A stretch of DNA of 64,000 nt, taken from contig JAOWCC010000577.1 in the NCBI GenBank assembly GCA_030867875.1, positions 4,604,660 through 4,668,659 on the forward strand. Reading direction: 5' to 3'. How positions within the stretch are numbered: the stretch's first letter is position 1; each line of letters starts with the position of its first letter. The notes beneath the pieces are model-generated. The model saw only the letters and a program-made list of their open reading frames with translations, did no database searches and was not told the origin of the DNA. The DNA comes from Actinernus sp. WN-2022 (Eukaryota; Cnidaria; Anthozoa; Actiniaria; Actinernidae). A program made the position numbers and the translations under genes. This document shows positions 25,201 through 29,529 of the stretch, in pieces.

Positions 25201-25940
25201 TGCTTTTCCTTTAAAGCTTGGGAAATCGGAGAAGCATTTGCGTATTTTATTTTGGAGCGAACTCTTCAACACACGTTAAGTATCACTATTATTATTATTA
25301 TTATTATTATTATTATGTTAATAATATAATAGTATTTGAATTAATATAAACAGGTCAGACTTGTGCTAGACGATTCAACGAATCAGGCATTATTTCATGT
25401 AGGCTATTTTCTTCATCCTTGTTTTCCATGCTTGTTCAATCAACAATATCGATAAATAAGAATGCTGTCGAGCATAAGTTTTATGACGCGAAACAAATAT
25501 CTGTCATTTGTGTCCCAAACGCGTAATCTCGAAGACATTAAAAAAAAATGAATACATGTGGTTTAACTGTTAATATAAGGTATTCAGTAGGCTGACGAAT
25601 TCAGTACGATAGCAAAATGAGTGGTAATATCATCAAAATCATTTTACCAAAACAGATTCCCTTTGAATAGTTTGACTATCTCGTTGAAAGGCTTTTTCAC
25701 GACCTAATTACCGTAATAACTAGACATTTCACACCAGCTCGGTCAAGGGTGAACCACCTGTCGACTGTTACTGACCTCGTGAATCTCCTCTCCATTGACC
25801 ACAATCGTGTGGTTTTTTGCCATGGCTCCAATGGCGACATTAAGGTTTACTCTCAGCGCATACATCGTGAAAAAACCCCAGAATATCAGGCAAGATAAAA
25901 GATAACGTTTTGGGATGAAATAGGATCTTGTCGAAGCCAT
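1093..25940 (-). CDS. SLC17-family (sialin/VGLUT-like) anion transporter, complete ten-exon gene
   Basis: This is a predicted 12-TM major facilitator of the SLC17 group, whose members move organic anions such as sialic acid, glutamate or phosphate across lysosomal, vesicular or plasma membranes. Ten coding exons on the minus strand (positions in the summary) give 478 residues, the usual family length, with all junction phases matching. Visible family marks are TM1 [10 protein letters not shown] with Arg30, WSSRLQG then LGSFYYGY (66-77), [13 protein letters not shown] (128-131), HAIWSKWAP (141-149), the PISG and GGW motifs of exon 5, [17 protein letters not shown], and [19 protein letters not shown]. 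The tail after the last TM is short and charged. The family consensus LEGLGEG reads LEGLVLG here, so the second acidic residue is missing. The substrate cannot be deduced. Introns are large and repeat-filled, but no frame break was found. Confidence 0.9.
1437..1579. repeat. Fold-back (MITE-like) element
   Basis: Inverted arms of about 35 bases (GGCGGCCATCTTGGAATAAA on the left, its complement on the right) surround a short spacer. It lies in SLC17 intron 9 directly before the 50-bp minisatellite. The end sequence resembles the CCTTTATCGCGCAGCGG-type ends seen near 4365. Confidence 0.65.
1599..1910. repeat. 50-bp minisatellite, first block (~6 copies)
   Basis: Tandem copies of a 50-bp unit containing GATCAGTTTTACAGTGTGTA and AATGTTATGTATAACG. 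Variants are mainly CCGC/CTCC and TATAAC/CATAGC. Same unit as the block at 2549-3496. Confidence 0.9.
1932..2068. repeat. Fold-back element between minisatellite blocks
   Basis: A near-perfect hairpin: CTAATTTTCCCT at the left mirrors AGGGAAAATTAG at the right, and inner arms (TTATAAATATGCATTGTTTC) pair over about 30 bases around a GCCGGG centre. Non-coding, MITE-like. Confidence 0.7.
2450..2546. repeat. Long hairpin (fold-back element)
   Basis: Arms of about 43 bases (TTATACCATGGCA ... GGGTATTAGTGATTTAAATT) pair across a short CGGCTCTC loop. It directly abuts the second minisatellite block. Confidence 0.75.
2549..3496. repeat. 50-bp minisatellite, second block (~19 copies)
   Basis: Continuation of the 50-bp array with the same unit. 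At its right edge the last copy runs into CTCTAAACAAGCAAAAG. A single diverged copy with the same right flank is found near 4608-4660. Confidence 0.9.
3567..3870 (-). mobile_element. tRNA-headed SINE, family A
   Basis: Read on the minus strand, it begins with a tRNA-like A box (GGTTAGCTCAGTGGTTAAGC) and B box (GGTCGCGGGTTTAAACCC). A body with the AAGGTGCTGCCTTTACATAA and GACGTCTTCTCGGATAAGGA blocks follows. The same family is at 50989-51226 on the plus strand. The missing tRNA fold and shared body make it a SINE, not a tRNA gene. Confidence 0.8.
3960..4385. repeat. Fold-back region with short GGTAGCTCGGTATAACT repeats
   Basis: Imperfect inverted arms (ATATGATGAATTGGCTGTGTC near 4187 and its complement near 4296-4318) enclose four to five copies of a short TGGTAGCTCGGTATAAC repeat. 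A small ORF starting [17 protein letters not shown] lies across the left half, possibly a remnant of a transposon gene, unrecognised. Confidence 0.5.
4464..4613. repeat. Fold-back MITE with GGATAAATCC-type arms
   Basis: Left GGGCCAGTTGTGCAAAGGAT and right CCTTTTGAACAACCGGGCCC are inverted ends. The inner arms carry TTATCCACCGGATAAATCC and its complement. About 150 bp, non-coding. Confidence 0.7.
4732..4967 (-). CDS. SLC17-like gene, exon 9 (TM9-TM11)
   Basis: Encodes residues 333-410, starting [12 protein letters not shown] and including [20 protein letters not shown] and [15 protein letters not shown]. Acceptor TCGTATACAG, donor AAG|GTGAGT. Phase 1 to phase 0. Confidence 0.92.
5085..6870. 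repeat. Repeat-rich intron segment with AGCTGGCAAATTCTGCA motifs
   Basis: The motif CTGGCAAATTCTGCA recurs on one strand at 5205-5380 and again at 6510-6700. A flanking block (TTCCAGTGAAA ... CGTAAGCAGAAGCAGAA) appears at both ends in the same orientation. Inside are a duplicated TACCCCGTTTTAGAGTTTG (near 5682 and 5711) and a 31-bp unit GTTTCGTGATCTAGCCCC repeated three times at 6330-6430. No coding sequence is recognised. Possibly a decayed DNA transposon with subterminal repeats. Confidence 0.45.
6985..7427 (+). pseudogene. 5'-truncated LINE fragment, C-terminal part of reverse transcriptase ORF
   Basis: The ORF at 7041-7427 encodes about 128 residues with the thumb/C-terminal pattern of CR1/L2-like elements: [29 protein letters not shown] and, at the end, AKIWNEI. 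A frame slip near 7040 separates it from an upstream [19 protein letters not shown] block. No polymerase catalytic motifs remain. It lies in SLC17 intron 8, antisense to the gene. Confidence 0.7.
7883..8099. repeat. MITE with AGGGTGTGTTCCAATGACCG-type ends
   Basis: Inverted ends: GGGTGTGTTCCAATGACCGT at left and, reading the other strand from the right, GGGCGCATTCGATTGACCGT. An inverted partial copy of the same family lies at 38496-38670. Short ends of this kind are usual for non-autonomous hAT-like elements, but no target duplication was clear. Confidence 0.6.
8247..8524. repeat. 46-bp minisatellite containing the exon 8 splice donor (6 copies)
   Basis: Six tandem copies of a 46-bp unit. 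On the minus strand each unit is ACAGTACGAAGAGTGTTCTA, then CTGTACAG|GTGCTAATATTC, then ACTATA. The exon-proximal copy supplies the real end and donor of exon 8 (8490). Donor-like copies sit about every 46 bases at 8444, 8398, 8352, 8306 and 8260; the second has GTGTTAAT. Confidence 0.92.
8490..8622 (-). CDS. SLC17-like gene, exon 8 (TM8), ending inside a minisatellite
   Basis: Encodes residues 288-331 ([44 protein letters not shown]) and the first base of Gly332. Acceptor TTATCACACAG, donor ACAG|GTGCTAAT. The last 34 exon bases and first 12 intron bases form the repeat unit of the adjacent array, so the donor is present in several copies. Confidence 0.9.
9145..9297 (-). CDS. SLC17-like gene, exon 7 (TM7)
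   Basis: Encodes residues 237-287 ([20 protein letters not shown] ... HYDLQE). Acceptor CGCTACTTAG. Phase with exon 8 selects the donor GAG|GTTGGT rather than the GTATGC four bases later. The acceptor is only about 20 bases from a 27-bp minisatellite in the upstream intron. Confidence 0.88.
9326..10011. repeat. 27-bp minisatellite (~25 copies)
   Basis: Tandem copies of TATGCAGTATATATTGTCAC plus GGGTAAC. Because 27 is a multiple of three, it creates an open 9-residue periodic frame (MQYILSRVT repeated), but this is a by-product of the repeat. The array ends about 20 bases from the exon 7 acceptor. Confidence 0.93.
10495..12801 (-). CDS. LINE ORF: end of endonuclease plus complete reverse transcriptase
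   Basis: 768 codons, uninterrupted. It starts in the last part of the endonuclease ([12 protein letters not shown]), continues through a linker ([20 protein letters not shown]), and contains the reverse transcriptase blocks [56 protein letters not shown] and the catalytic [12 protein letters not shown]. The typical C-terminal domain follows ([34 protein letters not shown]). The polymerase looks intact. The start shown is simply the first usable codon after an upstream stop, not a natural start. Confidence 0.85.
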   Translation of the reverse strand: MTTTCQSLLDVILVSHPERYATSGNLRVGISDHDLIYIIRKQKLPKPKAKFIQFRSMKNFNEAAFASDLEETPWDTAYTFDNADDVCSHWVGLYKQVLDSHAPVLKLRLRNNQLPWITPNIQREIRKRNRLYKKFRRVCTDANWAKYREQRNKVSSLKRTAVRNFCWEAAKSPSHSAGHFWKKMRPLLPNTKSNIDSGTIQLIEGGKVISNVPAALNGYFSTPCVEEAVLKLTEEELMDHPSVKAISNLCTDLDFSFEPVSPNYISSLIKNLDIKKSCGPDEIPPKLLKLSVPTITTPVTKLINYCISTSTWPRDWKRSNVSPVHKKDETTFKKNYRPISVLSVMAKLFEKVKYDQMYATFSPIFSSNMSGFLRGHSCCTALVKMTDDWRTSLDKSHEVGVVAIDLSKAFDSISHNLLLAKLRAYGFRECALSLIRSYLHDRQQRVKCNGQFSDWLPVRCGVPQGSLLGPLLFNIFVNDVNQAVDISSLRLYADDTTQYAADVSPAALEFTINHDIKSLKNWFSDNFLQVNAAKTQAMTLGKSKYKYDLRVHEDTIIVKDTLKILGVTLDKDLTFKPHINEMLKKAYAKIAALRRLKRLVPTAHLIRLYKAYVLPHLEYCSPILLGIGKGLSNKIESANSYAIRTLLNLGNNANHQETLLDMASMRSLKHRRNVQSLMLFFKCFRNQGPVYISNLFKPRVTSYNLRGSGNNVVQPSYNSLFQHNSFSYTVSHIWNQLPSAAKTTTSLTQFRQYLNKSDFIGCQCKNCL
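12828..13611 (-). pseudogene. LINE zinc finger and endonuclease, frameshifted
   Basis: Two overlapping frames carry one protein. 12925-13611 has the PHD-like zinc finger and the first half of the endonuclease ([42 protein letters not shown]). 12828-13040 continues it in another frame ([13 protein letters not shown] ... [13 protein letters not shown], with the conserved GDFN). A frame slip lies near 13030 and a stop near 12828 separates it from the polymerase frame. Confidence 0.75.
13591..13920. repeat. Fold-backs with TGATACACGGTTCAAC ends
   Basis: A short palindrome at 13591-13669 (GATACACGGTTCAACGTTTG ... CAAACGGTTGATCCGTGTATC) is followed by a second segment bounded by TGATACACGGTTCAAC at 13749 and its complement at 13905-13920. 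Both contain GCTGAAAGAAGCAAG-type sequence nearby. The 5' end of the LINE abuts this block. Confidence 0.6.
14230..14440. repeat. Inverted and tandem repeats of GTTCCAGTTGAATAACCA type
   Basis: About 30-bp units (ACTCTAGGTTATTCAACTGG AACACTTA) occur twice on one strand, then three times inverted (GTGTTATTCCAGTTCAGTAA). Non-coding, in SLC17 intron 6. Confidence 0.6.
15002..15220. repeat. 40-bp minisatellite (5 copies) with inverted leader
   Basis: Five nearly identical copies of ACCGAAGCGGCTCGGATCTA CCGATACAACACGGCCTCTA start at 15019. The leader CCGTGTTGTATCGG just before is the inverse of CCGATACAACACGG in each unit. It lies about 60 bases past the exon 6 donor. Confidence 0.9.
15279..15403 (-). 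CDS. SLC17-like gene, exon 6
   Basis: Encodes residues 196-236 ([20 protein letters not shown], then [14 protein letters not shown]), the end of TM6 and the central cytoplasmic loop. Acceptor CTTTACAG, donor GAA|GTATGAG, phase 1 to phase 0. A 40-bp minisatellite begins about 60 bases downstream in the intron. Confidence 0.9.
15527..15622 (-). CDS. SLC17-like gene, exon 5
   Basis: Encodes residues 164-194, [20 protein letters not shown] followed by [11 protein letters not shown]. Acceptor TTCTTCTCAG, donor G|GTAAGT, both strong. Phase 1 to phase 1. Confidence 0.92.
15858..16130 (+). repeat. Interspersed repeat, GGTTAGGGTTTGTATTGTT family, copy 1
   Basis: Shares GATTGGACC ... GGTTAGGGTGTTTGTATTGT ... 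GGATAACCCAATACC with segments at 20440-20650 and 26099-26310 in the same orientation. A SINE-like or MITE-like family; class unknown. Confidence 0.5.
16184..16271 (-). CDS. SLC17-like gene, exon 4
   Basis: Encodes residues 134-162 ([20 protein letters not shown], then ATLLTISIA) and the first base of Gly163. The HAxWSKWAPxxER block is diagnostic for SLC17. Acceptor CATTTAG, donor G|GTATATG, phase 0 to phase 1. Confidence 0.9.
17143..17342 (-). CDS. SLC17-like gene, exon 3 (TM2-TM4)
   Basis: Two bases complete the shared Gly codon, then residues 68-133 begin [20 protein letters not shown] and end RVLEGLVL. Acceptor TACTCTTTAG, donor CTG|GTAAAT, phase 0. A weaker donor six bases earlier would give LEGL joined directly to GVMFP; either way the usual GEG after LEGL is not encoded. 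Confidence 0.9.
17643..17915 (+). mobile_element. tRNA-headed SINE, family B, copy 1
   Basis: tRNA-like head (GAGGTGGCGCAGTGGTTAAG, then GATTCGATCCC) and a body with GGGTTTTTCTCCGGGTTCTC and CGGTTTTCCTCCCTC. The body block matches the copy at 36501-36775. In SLC17 intron 2. Confidence 0.8.
18775..19226. repeat. 32-bp minisatellite (~14 copies)
   Basis: Tandem copies of CAGCGTCCATCCCGCATACT AGGCATATGTCA with few substitutions, in SLC17 intron 2. Confidence 0.92.
19261..19400. repeat. Fold-back around CCTAGCACCAGGTGTTCTGG
   Basis: Left CAGCCTAGCACCAGGTGTTC TGGTTGG and right CCAGTCAGAACGCCTTGAGA CTAGGCTG are imperfect inverted arms, as are TTTTTCTGAGTGGGTTGATG and CATTAACCCATCAGAAAAA inside. 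MITE-like, non-coding. Confidence 0.55.
20319..20352 (-). CDS. SLC17-like gene, exon 2 (34-nt microexon)
   Basis: Encodes [11 protein letters not shown] plus the first base of a Gly codon, matching the family segment just before the LGSFFYGY motif. It is flanked by TTTTTATAG and GTGGGT. It starts in phase 0 and ends in phase 1, exactly what exons 1 and 3 require. It is too short to stand out as an open reading frame. Confidence 0.85.
20380..21465. repeat. Direct duplication flanking an inverted-repeat element
   Basis: CTCAGTGCAGAGA...CGATCAGTTGA and the adjoining GTTAGAATTCGACCATTC block occur at 20380-20450 and 21278-21345. AGTCTGTCTCAATGGGCCAT occurs at 20668 and 21397. The second copy lacks about 170 internal bases that correspond to the GGTTAGGGTTTGTATTGTT repeat. 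Between the copies lies a fold-back at 20735-21262 with G-rich and C-rich arms (GGGGTTCCTGTGGTGGGAG). Confidence 0.65.
21466..23905. other. SLC17 intron 1 sequence, no feature recognised
   Basis: AT-rich unique-looking sequence. Short ORFs occur on both strands (for example minus 22198-22618 and 23453-23809), but none has a recognisable domain or splice context. One, ending PDWDTYG at 22433-22450, briefly resembled an SLC17 exon; the real exon 2 was found at 20319-20352. Confidence 0.4.
23906..24930. mobile_element. Non-autonomous DNA transposon, CACGGTGGGC ends, 3-bp target duplication
   Basis: Terminal inverted repeats start CACGGTGGGCATAAATG (left) and CACGGTGGGCACAAATG (right, minus strand), flanked on both sides by ACT (23903-23905 and 24931-24933). 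Length 1025 bp. Ends beginning CAC with a 3-bp duplication are compatible with the CACTA/EnSpm group, an inference. The interior has no recognised transposase but several TGACGTCA palindromes. In SLC17 intron 1. Confidence 0.7.
25281..25316. repeat. (ATT)n microsatellite
   Basis: About a dozen ATT units in SLC17 intron 1. It may be the tail of a lost retroelement, but no element body was recognised beside it. Confidence 0.7.
25776..25940 (-). CDS. SLC17-like gene, coding exon 1 (start codon, TM1)
   Basis: ATG at 25940; residues 1-55 begin [17 protein letters not shown] and contain TM1 with the conserved Arg in [10 protein letters not shown] and an N-glycosylation-type NHT in the following loop. 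Ends in phase 0 at GAG|GTCAGT. A second in-frame donor, CAG|GTGGTT, lies 18 nt further on, so the exact end is slightly uncertain. An upstream in-frame extension exists, but the family start fits this ATG. Confidence 0.85.
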
Positions 25941-26098
25941 TTTGAATTCAGTAATCAAATTTGTTATGTTTGGCTGGTTAACGATTTTAGAGCCCACAGG
26001 AGAGTGCAGGTAGTCAGCAGTCTTTCCATCATGCTTCGTTGAATTTGAAGATAAACACAGCTTGTTATCACACCTATGGTAAACAACCCAGTTGGACT

Positions 26099-26315
26099 TC
26101 ACTGTTTTTGAGGTCGTATCCGCCTATTGGACTTCACTGATAAAGAATCCCATTGTTTTCGGGGTAGTGTCAAGTATTGTTTTAGAGGTAGGCTATTTGG
26201 TTTGGGTAACCAATAACATTTCAGGTTGCAAACGGTGAAGTCTGTCCCAAACAACAACCCACTCGTAGCTGACAGATTCAGTGACCGACCTTTTAAGGAA
26301 AAATGCAATCAAAAC
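26099..26315 (+). repeat. Interspersed repeat, copy 3 of the family at 15858
   Basis: Shares CCGCCTATTGGACTTCACTG ATAAAGAATCCCATTGTTTT and the GGTTTGGGTAACCAATA block with 20480-20590. It lies just upstream of SLC17 exon 1 and may overlap its 5' UTR or promoter. Confidence 0.5.
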
Positions 26316-26529
26316 TAAATGAGGCAGCGACTCCTTTTTTGGAAGAATGGAACGCTATTCCTGATTAAAATCTATCATATCTTTAGCTAGCCTCAGAAAG
26401 CATCGCAAAGTCAGCAAAGCGTATTTCTTCTTCAGACTCAGGCACGTTTTTCATCACGGCAATATTCGTAGCTACAAGCTTTTGCTAGGCTTAAGTGCCG
26501 TCGTCATTTCTAATGGCAGGCAGCCCAAA

Positions 26530-26705
26530 CATTGACAGATATCGCATTGGGGTCCCATCAATCCCTTAGTGGTGATGTCGTAACGATGACGGACATGGTA
26601 TTGGGGTCCCATCAATCCCTTAGTGGTGATGTCGTAACGATGACGGACATGGTATTGGGTCCCCATGAATCACTTGGTGGCGATGTCGTAACACAGGCAG
26701 CCCAG
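26530..26705. repeat. 54-bp minisatellite (3 copies)
   Basis: Three copies of ATTGGGGTCCCATCAATCCC TTAGTGGTGATGTCGTAACG ATGACGGACATGGT, the last diverged. Flanked by GGCAGCCCA on both sides (26516 and 26696). Confidence 0.85.
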
Positions 26706-27107
26706 GATCACTGATAGTAACAGTGTATCGAAATTAACAGTGTTTGTATGATACATTTTCCGTTCACAATTTTCGACAGAAATATTTAATAAACATCCAT
26801 CAACCTTAACGTGTGTCTTGATGTGGTTGTCCTTTATGTCTGAAACCGAGTTTGAGGGAATTTGGTCGCTGTTACCATAATTCATATACCTACCTACTAT
26901 CTCGCCTATGGAACAAACTACTTACAACCATCAAGAATGCCAACACAATTAAGGAATTTCGTTACCAACTAGAATCTTTTGACTTTAGTAATTTCAAGTT
27001 CAGTTGCAAATGCAGTCGCTGCCTCATGTAAATTTGTTATAATATAACAGTTTCTGGGTTGTGTTAGGGCTAGGTCGAGTGCTAGATAGCCTTGAGTGGG
27101 TCGGGCA

Positions 27108-27253
27108 ATAGATGGTTTGCACTCAATCCCCAAAGATTCAAATGACAAAGGGCATGGCGGCCATGTTGGTGTACAGAACAAAAGAAGCTAACGAAGAATC
27201 TATTGTTAACTGTACACCAACATAACGGCTATGACGTCACGTGCAAAGGGTCC
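27108..27253. repeat. 146-bp interspersed fold-back repeat, copy 1 of 3
   Basis: Contains GGGCATGGCGGCCATGTTGG and a partly inverted CTGTACACCAACAT near the end. Nearly identical to 52287-52433 and related to 37621-37750. Non-coding. Confidence 0.8.
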
Positions 27254-27724
27254 ATTGGGATTATATTCTTAGATTATTCGTAAATATTCATATTATAATT
27301 TAGATCTTATAAGTTTATTATTATTATTATTATTCTTTGCCTTTTTGTTGTCGGACGTTTTAAACATGAGCCTCTGGCTCGGATATAAGGGTAACCTATC
27401 CCACGTTTCGACATTAATAAATGGTATTGTATTGTCAAATTTTCCTCTTCCTATTAACAGAGAGACACCTGGGATTGATGTAAAGTCTACATGTATGCAA
27501 TATAGAATATCTCAGGTTGTCTCACCTGAACGCGTTGTGCTTCCTCGCGTCTAATTACTCTTTTGGCATGATTTCCGAACAAGAAATTGTTTAAATTATA
27601 CTCACCTTATTCAGTCTAAAACATTACGACCACAACATGTTGACACAAATCTGTTACCATAACGGGCCATAACGAATGTAATTTGAGTCAGGGAAGCGTG
27701 ACGAACGGCGCGTTGTACGCATTA

Positions 27725-28395
27725 AGCCTAGTTTCCATATAATCGCTACGATCGCTACGATCGCTGAAAAATTGGCCCAGCGATCGTAGCGATCATATGG
27801 AAACCAATTTTTCGGCGATCGTAGCGATCGGGTGGCGATCGAAACGATTATATGTAAACCACTCTCCAGCGATCGTGGCGATCCTAGCGATCCAAACGAT
27901 CCCATAAAGCATTGCTCACCAACAGAAACATCCCATGATGCACCCAGGTTTTCTCGCACTCGGCAAAATGGCGTCTACCAGTGCGTCTACCTGTAGAAAA
28001 ATTATCTGTTATGAAGTCGAAGCTCTTGAACGAGTGTATGGAAAGCTCCATCTTCCTCTCGTCGTTGAAAGATTTTTCGGACCCAAAACCTGTGCTTTCT
28101 TTTTTCCTTCACTTTTCTTTGTCTTCTTCGCTTTAAGATGGCGAGAAAAATCAAATAGTACGCTTCGATCGTTAGTCGTTGGTTCAACGCAGCCGCCATG
28201 TTGGAAAAGTTCCCGCATGAAAGAAGGGCAAAGACCGGCAAGACCCAGGCCTCCTCAACGTTTTCTGTGTGCTTGGACGATCGTACCAATCATATGGAAA
28301 CCGGTCAAAGATTTAGGATCGCTAGGATCGCTACGATCTCCGCGATCGCTGGGCCAATTTTTCAGCGATCGTAGCTATTATATGGAAACTAGGCT
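27725..28395. mobile_element. Harbinger-like non-autonomous element with GATCGCTACGATCG repeats
   Basis: 671 bp with inverted ends AGCCTAGTTTCCATATAAT, flanked on both sides by TTA (27722-27724 and 28396-28398), the usual target of PIF/Harbinger elements. Both ends carry clusters of the GATCGTAGCGATC palindrome and CATATGGAAACC, probably transposase-binding repeats. The middle has short open frames on both strands but no recognised transposase. Confidence 0.75.
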
Positions 28396-28845
28396 TTACC
28401 TAGCACACACTTGTCTTCTGTCATATTAAAGGAAGCGGGCAAACAAAATCGCTACAAACGGACTTAATCCTCATTAACCGTTTTTATGCTCTATTCTTAA
28501 TTTCCGAAATACATTTTTCAGGGGAATGAGTCGGAAGACTTACTTGAAGACTGTATAGAGGAATCTTCATTTATAAAGACTGCAGTGAAATCAAATGTAT
28601 ATGCCGGCCTATTCATTTACCCTTTTTCCGATCATCTATATAACATGGGGTCCTGCGTACTATGACGTCATAAGCTACACTATAGAGTAAACTGAGGTGG
28701 TGGTAAAAGGACGAAGGACTTTCGGAATGGTATGTGGTGCGGAATTACCGTGTGGAAAATATATTTTTTCGCGCCATTTTCCCCACTTTTTAGTTTAGCC
28801 CTTGTTTTTTATCTCCCACTCATTGAGAACTCGTCGCCTTATCTT

Positions 28846-29440
28846 AAGGCCCTGTTTACATGACCAACCCGGGTTTGGTCATTGCCAAGGTCTGACCCTT
28901 CTTCTGTCAATCTTCCGCCGTCAACCGCCATGCCGGGTAACCCGTCCGCTTCGAGACCAGGGTACGTTGACCCGGATCGAAGGAAATTCATTAATGTAAA
29001 CACTCGCTCGACTGCCTCTGGGCGAGCTAAAAAATACGTCAATATAGAGCATGCGTAAACATACTAATTAAGTCAACCGAGCAGACGAAAGCTGACCTGG
29101 GTGAGCCCAGGCCTCGAACGACTAGCCTGCGTAGAAAACTTTTTTTTTCTGTTTTTCTGCCCGCATTTTTTGCTGCGCAAGAATAGAGCGAGCGCAAAAA
29201 ATGGGGTGGGGGGGCAGCCCAAAAAGCGGAAAAAAAAACGGGGAAAAACCCTTGCTACGCAGGCTGTCCAACGACAGGCAGCCGGGGTTCATTTTAACAA
29301 AAACAATTTTTAGCCTTGGCGGGTTGGATATTCCAAACCCGGTCAGGTCACCTATGGTTAGTGGACATTATTTGATCCGAGAAGAGAGCGAAGCTCGAGG
29401 GAAACTGTGAGCTTCGAGGATCAGATAATGTCCAAGAACA
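28846..29440. repeat. Cluster of fold-back elements
   Basis: A GGCCCTGTTTACATGACCAA CCCGGG-type end starts at 28849. An inverted pair TAGCCTGCGTAG / CTACGCAGGCT spans 29122-29265 around poly-T/poly-A. A small hairpin TTATTTGATCCGAGAAGAGA ... GAGGATCAGATAA lies at 29367-29428. No genes recognised. Confidence 0.5.
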
Positions 29441-29529
29441 AATATCAGGGCATATTTCGACGCCACGATGTAGGTTATTGATGGTATCATCCTTCAAATA
29501 TTTTCTTTGAATCGCGTTTAGACTGACTC

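Noticed and set aside
27931..28429. Two overlapping ORFs inside the Harbinger-like element (plus 27935-28429, minus 28002-28289)
   Set aside because: No transposase or Myb motif is visible, and composition is driven by the GATCG repeats and their complement; considered chance frames.
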